A DNA stretch of 64,000 bases from Leclercia pneumoniae (GCF_017348915.1 NZ_CP071383.1:1302001-1366000), one strand, 5' to 3'; shown: positions 29,897-39,816, counted from the first letter of the stretch. Program-made: numbers and translations. The notes: generated from the sequence alone by a model not told the origin.

Positions 29897-32440
29897 TTAC
29901 TGACACTGCGCGGCAGCGTTAATAATGTGTGTTTTATCTTTCTCGTCCGTTAGCACGTAGTCCGCTACGCAGTGGTCGCGGGCATCCTGCCCCCAGTTGA
30001 CGGTCAGATGTCCGCGCTGAGGTAAACCGGTAAGCCAGGTTTGGCCATCATTGCCTACGATAAACTCGTTATCCTTGTCCTCTGTGGTCACCGTTGCGCC
30101 AAAGGGCAGCGGCTTGCCGTTGTGCGTTAGCGTCATTAATACGCGTCGACCTACGCGGGTGCTAAAGGTGGCGCGTACTATCGCGCCGCGCGTCGGGGTC
30201 ACCACCTGTGCCGCATGAGTCACGTCGGCATCGTCCGGCAGGGTTTCCGTATTCAGTGCGATAGTGTTGTGGCGATAGGCGGTAACAAACGGCACCACGG
30301 TATAGCCGCGGAAGTCTGTTTCGACGCCGGTCTGGTTAGTCACTTCTGTTCCGTGGGTGCCCGGTGCTTTAACCAGCGCGATGGTTTCGCCCAGCGGCTG
30401 GCTCAGGGTCACGCCATTTGCATGGGCCACGACGCCCCCCTGCAGGCCAAGGTTGGCGGTGCGCTGGTACTTATCCTGACTGAGGCCGCCACTGGCTTCG
30501 CCATAGGTGGCTTTGTAATCGGCGTTCAGGCTGGTGGAACTGCCAGCGCCAGTATTGCTGAGCCCCTCCTGAACATTCCAGTTAAGGTTGTTCTGCGCCA
30601 GCGCCGTGCCGTTCAGGCCGAGGGTCTGGGTAGTGCCTTCTTTACTGTTATTCAGGTTGTAGCTGGCCCAGGTGTTGTGCATCCAGCGATCGAGCGGTAG
30701 AGAGACGCTCAGGGCGAAAAGATTGTCATTGCTGACCGCATCCCCGTTCTCATCACTGTCGTGCGTATTTTTATTCAGACTGTAGCTCAGGCTGTAGGTC
30801 ACCCCATCCCAGCTATTGTTGTAGCTGAGGCTCATGGAGGTCATATCCTGGTCCTGGCTCCAGTAACGCTCTTTCACCAGACTCAGCGTGAAGGCGCCCC
30901 AGCCCTCCGGCAGCACCTGGTCGATGGTCGCTTCAGCGCGATCCTTGCGCTGTTCTGGCGCGCTCCAGTCGTCGGAACGGGTCCAGGACTCCATCGTCTC
31001 CTGTAGCGTATAGAACCCCTTGCTGTTGTAGCGATAGCCAGCCAGCGAAAAGTTGGTGCCTGTGCCGGCAAAATCTTTGCTATACCGCACGCGCCACGAT
31101 CGACCCTGGCTGCGCTTTTGTTTTTTGAGCAACGCCTTCGCCCGCGTCACGTCGATGGAGAACGCACCCAGATCGCCAACGTTTTTACCGGTGCCCAGCG
31201 CCTGGGCCTGGTAATGGCTACTCTGCTGCACGCCGCCGTAGAGTGTCATTCCGTGCGATAAACCATAGATGGCGCTGCCCTGGGCGAACGGCGTCTTTTC
31301 CACGTTGCTGTCATACGAGCGGTAACGCCCGGCGGTGACGCTGTAGCGCAGATGTTTTTCACGCTGCAAAACCGGCACTGAGGCGTAGGGCACCACGAAG
31401 TGGCGCTCGCTGCCGTCCGTCTCTTTCACCGTGACTTGCAGGTCGCCGCTGCTGCCTGTGGGGTAGAGATCATTTATCTCGAAGGCGCCCGGGGCGACGG
31501 TGTTCTGATAAATAACGTAACCGTTCTGGCGCACAACGACCTGCGCGTTACTGTGGGCGGTACCGCGAATAATTGGGGCATAGCCTTTTTCGCTATCTGG
31601 CAGCATGTCGCTGTCGGAATTTAACTGCATCCCGGTAAAAGAGACGCTATCAAAAACGTCGGCCGGTGAACTGCTCTGCCCCAGCGTCAGGTCGCTTTTC
31701 ATCGCCACGATATCGCGCTGGGCATAGGTATAGACCGAAGAGAAATGGTGCTGCTCCTCGTGACCGGTGATGCTGCGATTCCAGGTCGAGTAGTTACGTA
31801 AACGCCACGCGCCAAGGTTAAGTCCGGGGCGAAGGTTAACGTACTGGCTGCTGTTATCCGGCGTGTCTGGGGTACGCGCCTGACTCTGGCTGGCCGTTGC
31901 GCTGTAGTTCAGCAAACCGGCGGTGATACCTTCATCAAACTCCTTCGGGTCGATATAGCCACGCGGTATCTGGCCCAGCGCAGATTGCGGAATGCTCAAT
32001 AGCAGCTGCTGGTGGCTGATACGAAAGGTGGCGGTCGCGGCGGGAATAGCGCCTAAATCGGCACACCCGCCTTTTGCGGTCAGTTGCGGAAAGAGGGAGG
32101 TCTTAATCCCCAGCTTTTTGAGTTCGTCCAGACTGAAGCAGGGTTGCAGCGTGCTATTACCTGCCTGCGCTTTGCGTAAGGTGAAGGTGACGTCGCGGGT
32201 AGCAATTTCAGTGTTATTAATGAAAATAGAGACCAGATATTTTCCAGGGGCCTGGCCGGGTCCTTTTTCATATATTGATAGATCGGTTTTCGCCTGCTGA
32301 GGATTATCAATATCCAGCAGCGCCGGGTTAAAGTAGTCATCCGCCGAACTTTGCTGCGCAATACAGAACATTACCAGCCCCATAAGCAGGGCTGGCAACG
32401 AAGGTATTTTCCAGGAGAACGGTTTTTTATGACTATACAT
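29897..32440 (-). CDS. Fimbrial outer-membrane usher (FimD/PapC family)
   Basis: The 847-residue usher forms the pore that recruits chaperone-subunit complexes and secretes the fibre. It has a signal peptide (ending about SSA/DD), an N-terminal subunit-recognition domain (DDYFNPALLDID...), the 24-strand barrel with a plug, and C-terminal domains with PFGATV and GLPQRG segments and two terminal cysteines (DHCVAD, AAQCQ). The length is normal and no frameshift is seen. It follows the chaperone gene by 24 bases. Loss of the major pilin upstream does not alter this frame but may change its transcription. Confidence 0.95.
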   Translation of the reverse strand: MYSHKKPFSWKIPSLPALLMGLVMFCIAQQSSADDYFNPALLDIDNPQQAKTDLSIYEKGPGQAPGKYLVSIFINNTEIATRDVTFTLRKAQAGNSTLQPCFSLDELKKLGIKTSLFPQLTAKGGCADLGAIPAATATFRISHQQLLLSIPQSALGQIPRGYIDPKEFDEGITAGLLNYSATASQSQARTPDTPDNSSQYVNLRPGLNLGAWRLRNYSTWNRSITGHEEQHHFSSVYTYAQRDIVAMKSDLTLGQSSSPADVFDSVSFTGMQLNSDSDMLPDSEKGYAPIIRGTAHSNAQVVVRQNGYVIYQNTVAPGAFEINDLYPTGSSGDLQVTVKETDGSERHFVVPYASVPVLQREKHLRYSVTAGRYRSYDSNVEKTPFAQGSAIYGLSHGMTLYGGVQQSSHYQAQALGTGKNVGDLGAFSIDVTRAKALLKKQKRSQGRSWRVRYSKDFAGTGTNFSLAGYRYNSKGFYTLQETMESWTRSDDWSAPEQRKDRAEATIDQVLPEGWGAFTLSLVKERYWSQDQDMTSMSLSYNNSWDGVTYSLSYSLNKNTHDSDENGDAVSNDNLFALSVSLPLDRWMHNTWASYNLNNSKEGTTQTLGLNGTALAQNNLNWNVQEGLSNTGAGSSTSLNADYKATYGEASGGLSQDKYQRTANLGLQGGVVAHANGVTLSQPLGETIALVKAPGTHGTEVTNQTGVETDFRGYTVVPFVTAYRHNTIALNTETLPDDADVTHAAQVVTPTRGAIVRATFSTRVGRRVLMTLTHNGKPLPFGATVTTEDKDNEFIVGNDGQTWLTGLPQRGHLTVNWGQDARDHCVADYVLTDEKDKTHIINAAAQCQ

Positions 32441-32464
32441 AACGTATTGCGCCAGAGGCAGTAA

Positions 32465-33139
32465 TTAGTTAATTGTTTTTGTCCATGTCTGGCTAATACT
32501 GCCGTAATCGGTAATGACCGAATACGCCAGGGTATTTCCGCTGCTATGGGCCGGCAGCGCGATATGGGTTTCGCCTTTCGGCACGGCCCAGGTCGCTTTT
32601 TTAACGTTGTGACCGTTCAGCGTCACGCTCTGGAAATTCATGTAAAACGGCGTGGGGTTATTCACCACCAGGTCATTTCCTTCCCGATGCCAGGACAACC
32701 GATCGGCAACGGCTTCCGGCTTGCCTTTCACGGCGGCAGGGCGGTAGATGAGCTTTATGCGGGTATTGATAGCAATTTGCAGCGTGTTCACCCCATCCAT
32801 TTTTTTAGAAGAGGGGATGGATTTAATATTTAGCCAGAAGAGTGATTCACGATCTTCGGGCAAATTTCCCCCCGTGCGCACCACACGTAATACATTCTCC
32901 TCATTGCCATTCAGACGAAACAGTGGAGGGGTGATCAGAAAAGGGGCTTTGGCCAGGTTTTTACCGCCGGCATCGACCCAGGATTGCACCAGATAATCCG
33001 TATCGTCTGGATTCGAAATACCAAGAGAAGACTCCTTTTTTTCTCCCTGATAGACCAGGCGTGTGCCGTTAATAATTACACCGGCATGCGCTGTTGCGGC
33101 TACCAGTAAAAAAGAGCTCAGTAAATAACCGTGACGCAT
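32465..33139 (-). CDS. Periplasmic fimbrial chaperone (PapD/FimC family)
   Basis: The 224-residue chaperone holds pilins in the periplasm by donor-strand complementation. A signal peptide (ends TAHA) precedes two immunoglobulin-like domains. GTRLVYQGEKKESSLGISN, the subunit-binding strand NVLRVVRTGGNLPEDRESLFWLN, and IKLIYRPAAV are the PapD family signatures. It is downstream of the disrupted pilin gene. Confidence 0.94.
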   Translation of the reverse strand: MRHGYLLSSFLLVAATAHAGVIINGTRLVYQGEKKESSLGISNPDDTDYLVQSWVDAGGKNLAKAPFLITPPLFRLNGNEENVLRVVRTGGNLPEDRESLFWLNIKSIPSSKKMDGVNTLQIAINTRIKLIYRPAAVKGKPEAVADRLSWHREGNDLVVNNPTPFYMNFQSVTLNGHNVKKATWAVPKGETHIALPAHSSGNTLAYSVITDYGSISQTWTKTIN

Positions 33140-33161
33140 AAATATATCTCAACGTGAATAA

Positions 33162-33193
33162 GAGATATCAGCCCTGGCACAGGCTGATATCTC
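33162..33193 (-). promoter_or_regulatory. Intercistronic hairpin between pilin and chaperone genes
   Basis: GAGATATCAGCC and GGCTGATATCTC pair perfectly over 12 bases with an 8-base loop, 14 bases after the major pilin stop. On the minus strand TTATTC follows, so it is a partial terminator or mRNA 3' stabiliser, as expected where the pilin must be made in large excess over chaperone and usher. Confidence 0.75.
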
Positions 33194-33312
33194 GGGAGGG
33201 ATCATTTCAGTTATAGATAACGGTAAAGGTCGAAACAGAATTAGCCGGGCCGGCTGTTACCGTAGGCCCTGTCTGGATATAACGTCCTGCAAATTCCAGA
33301 TCGTTTACCGTA

Positions 33313-33321
33313 CTTCCCGCC
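33313..33321. repeat. IS1 target-site duplication, left copy
   Basis: CTTCCCGCC directly abuts the IS1 end and is identical to the copy on the other side, the 9-base duplication typical of IS1. A perfect match argues for a recent insertion. Confidence 0.97.
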
Positions 33322-33336
33322 GGTAATGACTCCAAC

Positions 33337-33840
33337 TTATTGATAGTGTTTTATGTTCAGATAATGCCCGATGACTTTGTCATGCAGCTCCACCGATTTT
33401 GAGAACGACAGCGACTTCCGTCCCAGCCGTGCCAGGTGCTGCCTCAGATTCAGGTTATGCCGCTCAATTCGCTGCGTATATCGCTTGCTGATTACGTGCA
33501 GCTTTCCCTTCAGGCGGGATTCATACAGCGGCCAGCCATCCGTCATCCATATCACCACGTCAAAGGGTGACAGCAGGCTCATAAGACGCCCCAGCGTCGC
33601 CATAGTGCGTTCACCGAATACGTGCGCAACAACCGTCTTCCGGAGCCTGTCATACGCGTAAAACAGCCAGCGCTGGAGCGATTTAGCCCCGACATAGCCC
33701 CACTGTTCGTCCATTTCCGCGCAGACGATGACGTCACTGCCCGGCTGTATGCGCGAGGTTACCGACTGCGGCCTGAGTTTTTTAAGTGACGTAAAATCGT
33801 GTTGAGGCCAACGCCCATAATGCGGGCGGTTGCCCGGCAT
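33337..33840 (-). CDS. insB: IS1 InsB, transposase catalytic part
   Basis: The 167-residue frame supplies the DDE catalytic domain of the IS1 transposase, made as an InsA-InsB' fusion by -1 frameshifting at A-AAA-AAC (minus strand, 33783-33777). [23 protein letters not shown] and the terminal HYLNIKHYQ are as in known copies; KSLQRW shows Leu where many IS1 copies have Arg. Confidence 0.96.
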
Positions 33841-34034
33841 CCAACGCCATTCATGGCCATATCAATGATTTTCTGGTGCGTACCGGGTTGAGAAGCGGTG
33901 TAAGTGAACTGCAGTTGCCATGTTTTACGGCAGTGAGAGCAGAGATAGCGCTGATGTCCGGCGGTGCTTTTGCCGTTACGCACCACCCCGTCAGTAGCTG
34001 AACAGGAGGGACAGCTGATAGAAACAGAAGCCAC
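33759..34034 (-). CDS. insA: IS1 InsA
   Basis: InsA (91 residues) binds the IS1 ends and represses transposition when made alone; its zinc-finger cysteines [14 protein letters not shown] and YLCSHC and the [19 protein letters not shown] are intact. It overlaps insB, and the fusion InsAB' is the active transposase. Confidence 0.96.
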
Positions 34035-34089
34035 TGGAGCACCTCAAAAACACCATCATACACTAAATCAGTAAGTTGGCAGCATCACC

Positions 34090-34098
34090 CTTCCCGCC
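34090..34098. repeat. IS1 target-site duplication, right copy
   Basis: CTTCCCGCC, identical to the left copy. On the coding strand of the pilin gene it reads GGCGGGAAG and belongs to the Ala-Gly-Ser codons at the disruption point. Confidence 0.97.
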
Positions 34099-34739
34099 GT
34101 CAGTGGATATTGACGAGAGGGGGTGTATAAGCTGACCGGTTGATCGGTGGAGTCCAGCAATTGAATTGCCACGCCTGTCGCTGCGTCCGCATCGGGTGTC
34201 AATGCCAGCGCACTGTTGTTATCACTGTCCGGGGTGCCGCCAAAATTAATGGCAGCGGAGGTGACGGATTCCGGGCAATTCTTTAGTTGAATATCAAATC
34301 GTGTCGGCGTGCTGGTGGAGCCTGCACCGGTAAAGACCGTTTTAGAGACCTGGCCCAATTCGACATTCAGCGGGTTACTTATTCCATTCACGACCTGACA
34401 GGCGGAATCGATAATTTCGCCCGTAAAGTTAATTTGTCCTTCGCCATCTGTCGCCGCCAATGCGGATGCCGAACATCCTATTGTTGCAGCAATAAAAAAA
34501 CCTAAAGCAACCTTGTTCATACGTAATCCTGATTGTGTTACCTCAACAACTTTTCGCTGCTTATTTAATCAGATTGTCCCTCTGTAAGAATCTTTTGCCC
34601 GAACCACTAATATTTCATTAAGCGCTTGCATTCATTTTTTTATTGAAAAAACAGCGCATTCAACGCGGCGGATAAAAAGCTTTCGGGGCGCTGTTTATCA
34701 GGGCTATAGTGTTTACATCATGCCGCAAGGAGAGATGCC

Positions 34740-35702
34740 GTGGATTATCGTAAAATTATCAAAGAGGTAGGTCGGGGAAAGAACCACGCCCGCGACCTGG
34801 ATCAGGAGACCGCACGTGCGCTCTATAGCGCCATGCTTAATGACGAGGTACCTGACCTTGAGATGGGCAGCATCCTGATCGCGCTGCGAATCAAGGGTGA
34901 GGGCGAAGCAGAGATGCGTGGGTTTTATGAGGCGATGCAGTCACGCACCCTGCGCCTGACGCCGCCGGTGGCGAAACCGATGCCGATTGTGATCCCAAGC
35001 TATAACGGCGCGCGCAAACAGGCCAACCTCACGCCGCTTCTGGCCATCCTGCTTAATAAACTCGGCTTCCCGGTGGTGGTGCATGGCGTCAGTGAAGATC
35101 CTACGCGCGTGCTGACCGAAACCATCCTGGCACTCCTGGGCATTCAACCCACCCTGACGGCCGGGCAAGCTCAGGCCAAACTTGAAGGAAACCAGCCGGT
35201 TTATATTCCCGTACATGCGCTTTGCCCGTCGCTGGACAAGCAGCTCGCCCTGCGCTGGCGGATGGGGGTTCGCAATAGCGCACATACCCTGGCAAAACTG
35301 GTGACCCCTTTTGAAGAGGACAAGGCGCTGCGTCTTTCCAGCGTGTCTCATCCGGAGTATGTCACCCGGGTGGCGAGCTTTTTCGCTGACATTGGCGGAC
35401 GGGCGCTATTAATGCACGGCACGGAAGGGGAAGTGTATGCCAATCCGCAGCGCTGTCCGCAAATCACCCTGATTGAGCCGGCTGGTACGCGCGTGGTATG
35501 GGAAAGAGGCGAGGAGCAAAGCGAGGTGGTCTTGCCGGAGGGTAAAGATCCACAGGTGACCGCCCACTGGATCACCCAGTGCCTTTCTGGGCAGGTGCCG
35601 GTGCCGCACTCCATTAAGTTACAGCTCGCCTGCTGTCTGTTGGCGACCGGGCAGGTTGAGACGGTAGAAGCGGGTTTAGCTCGCGTCGCACAGTCATTTT
35701 AG
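34740..35702 (+). CDS. ybiB: YbiB, nucleic-acid-binding TrpD2 family protein
   Basis: YbiB resembles anthranilate phosphoribosyltransferase (TrpD) in fold but binds DNA and RNA without sequence preference rather than acting in tryptophan synthesis. 320 residues equals E. coli. IPSYNGARKQANLTPLLAILL, HGVSEDPTRV and LLMHGTEGEVYANPQR are conserved. It starts with GTG, 7 bases after AAGGAG; a nearby ATG is out of frame. In E. coli the gene lies downstream of LexA-controlled dinG; here the fimbrial operon separates the two. Confidence 0.93.
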   Translation: MDYRKIIKEVGRGKNHARDLDQETARALYSAMLNDEVPDLEMGSILIALRIKGEGEAEMRGFYEAMQSRTLRLTPPVAKPMPIVIPSYNGARKQANLTPLLAILLNKLGFPVVVHGVSEDPTRVLTETILALLGIQPTLTAGQAQAKLEGNQPVYIPVHALCPSLDKQLALRWRMGVRNSAHTLAKLVTPFEEDKALRLSSVSHPEYVTRVASFFADIGGRALLMHGTEGEVYANPQRCPQITLIEPAGTRVVWERGEEQSEVVLPEGKDPQVTAHWITQCLSGQVPVPHSIKLQLACCLLATGQVETVEAGLARVAQSF

Positions 35703-35704
35703 GC

Positions 35705-35735
35705 AAAAAAAAAGCCCGTCCAATCCAGGACGGGC
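35705..35735 (-). terminator. ybiJ terminator
   Basis: On the minus strand GCCCGTCC, a 6-base loop and GGACGGGC are followed by nine T residues. It serves ybiJ and lies between its end and that of ybiB. Confidence 0.92.
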
Positions 35736-35799
35736 CAAAACAAGGGTAATAACAACAGGGTCAATGAGGGTTGGAGCAGTGATTCAGTAAAACAGGCGA

Positions 35800-36060
35800 T
35801 TATTTATAGATAACCGCGGTACCGCTAAGTTTGTTATTGGTGTTCGCAGACGTAATGGTATAACCGCTTGCACCTGCCGCTGCGGCTTTCTGAGCCAGCT
35901 GCGCTTCAAGACCGTCCAGCGTGGTCGCACCTTCTGCGCTTACCACACCGATTTTATTCATGCCGCTTGCCTGAGAAGGCGAAACAGATTGTGCCGCAAA
36001 GGCACCAAAGGAAAGCGCAGACAGGGCAACAGCAGCAACAGCATATTTGATGGTTTTCAT
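35800..36060 (-). CDS. ybiJ: YbiJ, small periplasmic YhcN/BhsA-family protein
   Basis: An 86-residue exported protein of the DUF1471 (YhcN/BhsA/McbA) family, whose members respond to stress and affect biofilm. It has a signal peptide ending AFA and the family core MNKIGVVSAEGATTLDGLEAQLAQKAA with the terminal NKLSGTAVIYK. The start at MKTIKYA fits E. coli; a longer in-frame start would remove the signal peptide. mcbA further on in this window is a paralogue. Confidence 0.94.
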   Translation of the reverse strand: MKTIKYAVAAVALSALSFGAFAAQSVSPSQASGMNKIGVVSAEGATTLDGLEAQLAQKAAAAGASGYTITSANTNNKLSGTAVIYK

Positions 36061-36345
36061 GGTTAATCTCTCGCAGGTTATTCTGTAAAGGGGACGATGT
36101 TCCGTCGATGTGATAAGTATCACGCTTTTTTGCGAAAGATAAAATCGAAGAGAATTGACGTCATTGTTCGAAAAAATTGAATGACAAATAAGTTATTGAA
36201 TATTAATAAATTCAGGGCGCGTCTTTACGTATCTTCGCGCAGCGCTTTACAGACGAAACGGTAAGGGCACATTTTGCGAAACGCATGCTGAAATTTCGTG
36301 CACGTAAACGAAACCGCTTGCGTTGCGAAGAAGGGTAAAGAAAAG

Positions 36346-36612
36346 TCAGCGTAACTGGCTATCCTTAGATCCTCTGCGATTATATCCTGCATATCCGTTA
36401 CTTTGTGAATCTTTATCCTGCTGACAGGTGATGCACAACCGTACCCCTGGCACTGCCTTGCGCCGCGCTTCAGGAATCGGGTTGTCGCACTCTTCACAGA
36501 ATGCCAGACTTTCACCCTGCGGGATCTCGCCGCGCGCCCGCGCAACGGCATCTTCAATCGTACTGTTGATCTGTTGATTGACCGCGTCATCATTTGCCCA
36601 ACCGGAAGCCAT
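36346..36612 (-). CDS. ybiI: YbiI, DksA/TraR-type zinc-finger protein
   Basis: An 88-residue protein with the C4 zinc finger FCEECDNPIPEARRKAVPGVRLCITCQ, as at the end of DksA and TraR. It lacks the long coiled coil of DksA, so it may or may not reach the RNA polymerase secondary channel. Function is unknown. The length equals E. coli, and GGAG precedes its start. An overlapping longer frame in another phase is a shadow. Confidence 0.93.
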   Translation of the reverse strand: MASGWANDDAVNQQINSTIEDAVARARGEIPQGESLAFCEECDNPIPEARRKAVPGVRLCITCQQDKDSQSNGYAGYNRRGSKDSQLR

Positions 36613-36682
36613 CGCCTTACTCCTGCCTCTGTTAACCCTTCTTCAAATATGGGGTTAAAAAAGAGGCAGTCAAGGCGCGCCA

Positions 36683-37360
36683 TCAGATTTCAGACCACTC
36701 TCGCAGCAGGTTGTGATAATGGTTGAGTAACGACAACACCTCCTCACTTTCACCGTGACGGGTGCGCAGCGTCTGGATATTGCGGTCCAGCTCGAAGAGC
36801 ATCGCTCGTTTTTTATCGTCGCGGATCATCGACTGGATCCACATAAACGAGGCTACCCGCACGCCGCGCGTCACCGGGGTGACACAGTGCAGGCTGCTGG
36901 CGGGATAAAGAATCAGATCGCCGGCCGGTAGCTTCACGCTGTGCTGCCCGAAGGTGTCGTTGACCACCAGCTCGCCGCCATCGTAACTCTCGGGTTCACA
37001 GAGAAAGAGGGTGGCGGAGAGATCGGTTCGCATCCAGCCGCTTTGCGGATGGCTACGCACGGCACCATCCACGTGAAAGCCATAGGTCTCCTGCTGCTGA
37101 TAGCGGTTAAACAGCGGGCTGGAGATTTGACGGGGCAGGGCGGCGGCAAAAAAGAGTGAGTGCTGATTGACGGCCTGTAGCACGGCGGACTGGAGCTTCT
37201 GGTACAACTCGCTCTGGGTATCGACCTGCTGATTATTTTTGACCTGCGCGCCCTGGTTGCCCACCGTCGCACGGCCATCGATCCAGGGGGCGAGCGCCAG
37301 CTGCGCGCGAAGCTGGGCGACTTCATCAGTCGTGAGTACGCCAGGAATGTGATACATCAT
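36683..37360 (-). CDS. ybiX: YbiX, PKHD-type Fe(II)/2-oxoglutarate hydroxylase
   Basis: YbiX is a predicted 2-oxoglutarate dioxygenase; GFHVDGAVR supplies the His and Asp metal ligands, [16 protein letters not shown] the distal His and the Arg that binds 2-oxoglutarate. 225 residues with the start MMYHIPG, equal to E. coli; a longer frame is not supported. It lies 59 bases after fiu in the same direction, which suggests iron-responsive co-transcription. The substrate is not established. Confidence 0.94.
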   Translation of the reverse strand: MMYHIPGVLTTDEVAQLRAQLALAPWIDGRATVGNQGAQVKNNQQVDTQSELYQKLQSAVLQAVNQHSLFFAAALPRQISSPLFNRYQQQETYGFHVDGAVRSHPQSGWMRTDLSATLFLCEPESYDGGELVVNDTFGQHSVKLPAGDLILYPASSLHCVTPVTRGVRVASFMWIQSMIRDDKKRAMLFELDRNIQTLRTRHGESEEVLSLLNHYHNLLREWSEI

Positions 37361-37419
37361 AAGAACTTCTCCGGGAAGAGGCTGTGGGGAGAAAGGTGGG
37401 GCCGTAGCCCCACACGACA

Positions 37420-39708
37420 TCAGAAGTGCATGTTGGCGGTTAACATCCAGGTACGTGGTTCACCCGGATGGTAGCGATATCCGCTCTTGTTAATCGAAGA
37501 GACATACTCTTCATCAAACAGGTTATAGACGTTCAACTGCAGATCCAGATTGCGGTTGATGCGATAGCCCAGCTTCGCATCAGCGACCCAGTAGCCTTCG
37601 CTGAAGGATGGTGTGCCCACGGCGCCATCGGTGCCGCGATGCATACTGCCGATGTAACGCGCGCCTGCGCCAACAGAGAGCGCATCGGTGGCCTGGTACT
37701 GGCTCCATAAGGTGAAGGCGTGCTCCGGAGTGTATGGCAGGGAGGAGCTGCCATCCTGCGCGACATCTTTACCGCTGCGCACCGAGGCGTGCTGCTGGGT
37801 ATAACCGCCGATAATTTGCCACTGCGGCGTAATATTCCCCACCGCCGACAGCTCGTAACCCTCTACGCGTTTTTTGCCGTACTGAGAGTAAGTGCCGTCT
37901 TCGTTTTGCTCCACTTCGTTTTCAATATCGGTACGGAACACCGCCGCCGAGAGCAGCAAGCGTTTATCCAGCAGCTCCCACTTGGTGCCAATCTCGCTGG
38001 TTTTCGCTTTCTGCGGTTTAAAGTCGGTACGGTTAGCGCTGCTACCGGTGCCCCCCTGGGCCAGCGCGAAATTGCTGCCCCCCGGTGGTTGCTGGGAGAT
38101 GGCATAGTTGAGGTAAACATTGCCATTGTCGGTCAGGTGGTAGAGCGCACCCGCTTTCCAGTTCACCAGGTTACCGGATTTCGCCGTATCGACGGTGGTG
38201 ACCGGCGACCCTTTTGTTACGCCCGTCGGGCAGGCGACCGCACCGCGCCCGGTACCGCCGCAGCTGCTGGCGCTGTCATATTCGGTACGGTAGCTGTCGA
38301 GACGAATACCGCCGTTCAGCTCAAAATCACGGGTAACTTGCAGGGTATCAAAAGCGTAAATGCCGAAGGTATCGGTCTGGCCGTTGGCATTCGCCCCATT
38401 GCGGTTGAGGCCGCCAATATGCACGCTGCTGTCTGGGTGATAGAGATTGACCGCCGGCGGGGAAATGGCATTTACCCCGTAGTTGGTCTGGGTTTCGCGT
38501 GTGAACTCGACCCCTGTGCTGATGTCATGGCCCACCGATCCGGTAAAGAATTTGGTGGTCAGGTTGGTCTGGTTAGTCAGGATCTTATTGCTGACATCTT
38601 TGGTGTTGGCCAGGCGTGACCAGGTCCAGCTATCCACATTGTTAGGATCTGGCCGGGTAATGTTGTTGGCGCCGCCCATCACCGCCGTCATCAGATAATC
38701 CTGCTTCACGCGCGACCAGCGGGTGGTGTTACGCAGGGTCGTGACGTCGTTGATGTCGTGTTCAAAGCGCAGGGTGGCGGTATCGGTGGTGGAGTCGTCG
38801 TAATCGGAATCCGTACCGTAGAAGTTATGGGTATCCACTTTGCCAGCGCCATTCAGCGCCGAAGTTGCGGCATTGGGGGCCGAGTAGCCCGGCAGACCCA
38901 CGGTCGGAATACCCCCGTCCGGGGTGTTGTGCTGCGTGACGTGGAGATAGTTCAGATAGAGACGGTTTTCCGTACCCAGCCCCCATGCCAGCGACGGTGC
39001 CACACCGTAGCGTTCATTTTTAACGTTATCGCGGCCCGCGTCGTGGGTCTTTTCACCCATCAAATTGAGGCGAAACGCAGAGGTCTCGCCCATTGTCTGG
39101 TTGATATCCAGCGTGCCCCGGCGCATATAGGCGCTGCCGAGACTGGCTGAGGCGTCGATGCCCGAGTCCAGACGCGGCTGCTTGCTGATCATATTAATCG
39201 AGCCGCTTGGCGCGCTGCGGCCATAATCGCTGCCGGACGGGCCCTTGATCACCTCGACCTGCTCCGTATTGAAAGTGTCTCGCGATACGCTGCTGATATC
39301 CCGAATGCCATCTACATAAATACTGTTTGAGGTGTCCACACCGCGCATATAGACCGCATCGCCGGTAGTCGAGTTACCATTCTCACCCGCAAAAAAGGCG
39401 CCGACGCCCGGCACGTTTTTCAGCGCATCGGTCAGGTTGGTCACCCCCTGATCCTTTAATACCTGCTCAGAGACCACCGTCATGGTGCGAGTGGTGTCGG
39501 CGATGGGGCGCGCAAACTTCGGATCGGCGGAGTGGGTGGGGGCATACAGAGAGGGCGGTTGAGCTTCAACCACCAGCGTATCGTCAGATTTTTTATCGGT
39601 TTGATCCGCAGCAATAGCGGTAGCGACAGGCGTCAGGCCGATACACAGACCCGTGAAGAACGTCAGCGAAGAGAAGCTGCTGAACGGAGTATTGCGATTG
39701 TTTTCCAT
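37420..39708 (-). CDS. fiu: Catecholate siderophore receptor Fiu
   Basis: Fiu is a TonB-dependent outer-membrane receptor for monomeric catechols and their Fe(III) complexes, and an entry route for catechol-bearing antibiotics such as cefiderocol. The 762-residue chain has a signal peptide (about 1-34), the TonB box DDTLVV, a plug ([32 protein letters not shown]) and a 22-strand barrel ending in Phe (TANMHF). The start at MENNRNT fits E. coli (760). A Fur box lies about 75 bases upstream. Confidence 0.97.
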   Translation of the reverse strand: MENNRNTPFSSFSSLTFFTGLCIGLTPVATAIAADQTDKKSDDTLVVEAQPPSLYAPTHSADPKFARPIADTTRTMTVVSEQVLKDQGVTNLTDALKNVPGVGAFFAGENGNSTTGDAVYMRGVDTSNSIYVDGIRDISSVSRDTFNTEQVEVIKGPSGSDYGRSAPSGSINMISKQPRLDSGIDASASLGSAYMRRGTLDINQTMGETSAFRLNLMGEKTHDAGRDNVKNERYGVAPSLAWGLGTENRLYLNYLHVTQHNTPDGGIPTVGLPGYSAPNAATSALNGAGKVDTHNFYGTDSDYDDSTTDTATLRFEHDINDVTTLRNTTRWSRVKQDYLMTAVMGGANNITRPDPNNVDSWTWSRLANTKDVSNKILTNQTNLTTKFFTGSVGHDISTGVEFTRETQTNYGVNAISPPAVNLYHPDSSVHIGGLNRNGANANGQTDTFGIYAFDTLQVTRDFELNGGIRLDSYRTEYDSASSCGGTGRGAVACPTGVTKGSPVTTVDTAKSGNLVNWKAGALYHLTDNGNVYLNYAISQQPPGGSNFALAQGGTGSSANRTDFKPQKAKTSEIGTKWELLDKRLLLSAAVFRTDIENEVEQNEDGTYSQYGKKRVEGYELSAVGNITPQWQIIGGYTQQHASVRSGKDVAQDGSSSLPYTPEHAFTLWSQYQATDALSVGAGARYIGSMHRGTDGAVGTPSFSEGYWVADAKLGYRINRNLDLQLNVYNLFDEEYVSSINKSGYRYHPGEPRTWMLTANMHF

Positions 39709-39783
39709 ATTGTTTAGCGACTTATAATTTTTAGAATCACATTTCATTACGTCTATGCCACGCGAATACAGTAATGAACCTAC

Positions 39784-39816
39784 AAATGATAATAATTGTG
39801 ATAAACATTATCATTT
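39784..39816. promoter_or_regulatory. Fur box of fiu
   Basis: AAATGATAAT and ATTATCATTT form a perfect 10-base inverted repeat with 13 bases between, the middle being AATTGTGATAAAC; overlapping GATAAT-type hexamers suggest two Fur dimers. It lies upstream of fiu and should repress it when iron is plentiful. Confidence 0.88.

Larger units (their letters stand above)
33322..34089 (-). mobile_element. IS1, complete 768-base copy
   Basis: The element runs from GGTAATGACTCCAACTTA to TAAGTTGGCAGCATCACC, the imperfect terminal inverted repeats of IS1, and is exactly 768 bases. Both insA and insB are open, and the A6C slippery site for the -1 frameshift is present, so it may still be mobile. It is inserted in the major pilin gene in the same orientation as that gene. 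Confidence 0.98.
33207..34520 (-). pseudogene. Major fimbrial pilin, interrupted by IS1
   Basis: The first 143 codons (signal peptide MNKVALGFFIAATIGCSASALA, conserved Cys pair, ending QYPLTAG) lie to the right of IS1; the last 35 codons (STVNDLEFAGRYIQTG...FTVIYN, stop at 33207) lie to its left. Removing IS1 and one copy of the 9-base duplication restores a continuous 178-residue pilin of normal length with the beta-zipper C-terminus. As it stands, translation runs 7 codons into IS1 and stops, losing the C-terminal strand needed for chaperone binding, so no shaft can be made. It is the first gene of the operon. Confidence 0.95.

Noticed and set aside
34521..34739. Possible invertible fimbrial promoter (fimS-like switch)
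   Set aside because: I looked for paired inverted repeats flanking the pilin promoter and found none of useful length; no FimB/FimE-type recombinase gene is adjacent.
36225..36683. A 152-residue frame overlapping ybiI
   Set aside because: It is out of phase with ybiI, whose zinc-finger protein is conserved; the longer frame has no motif.
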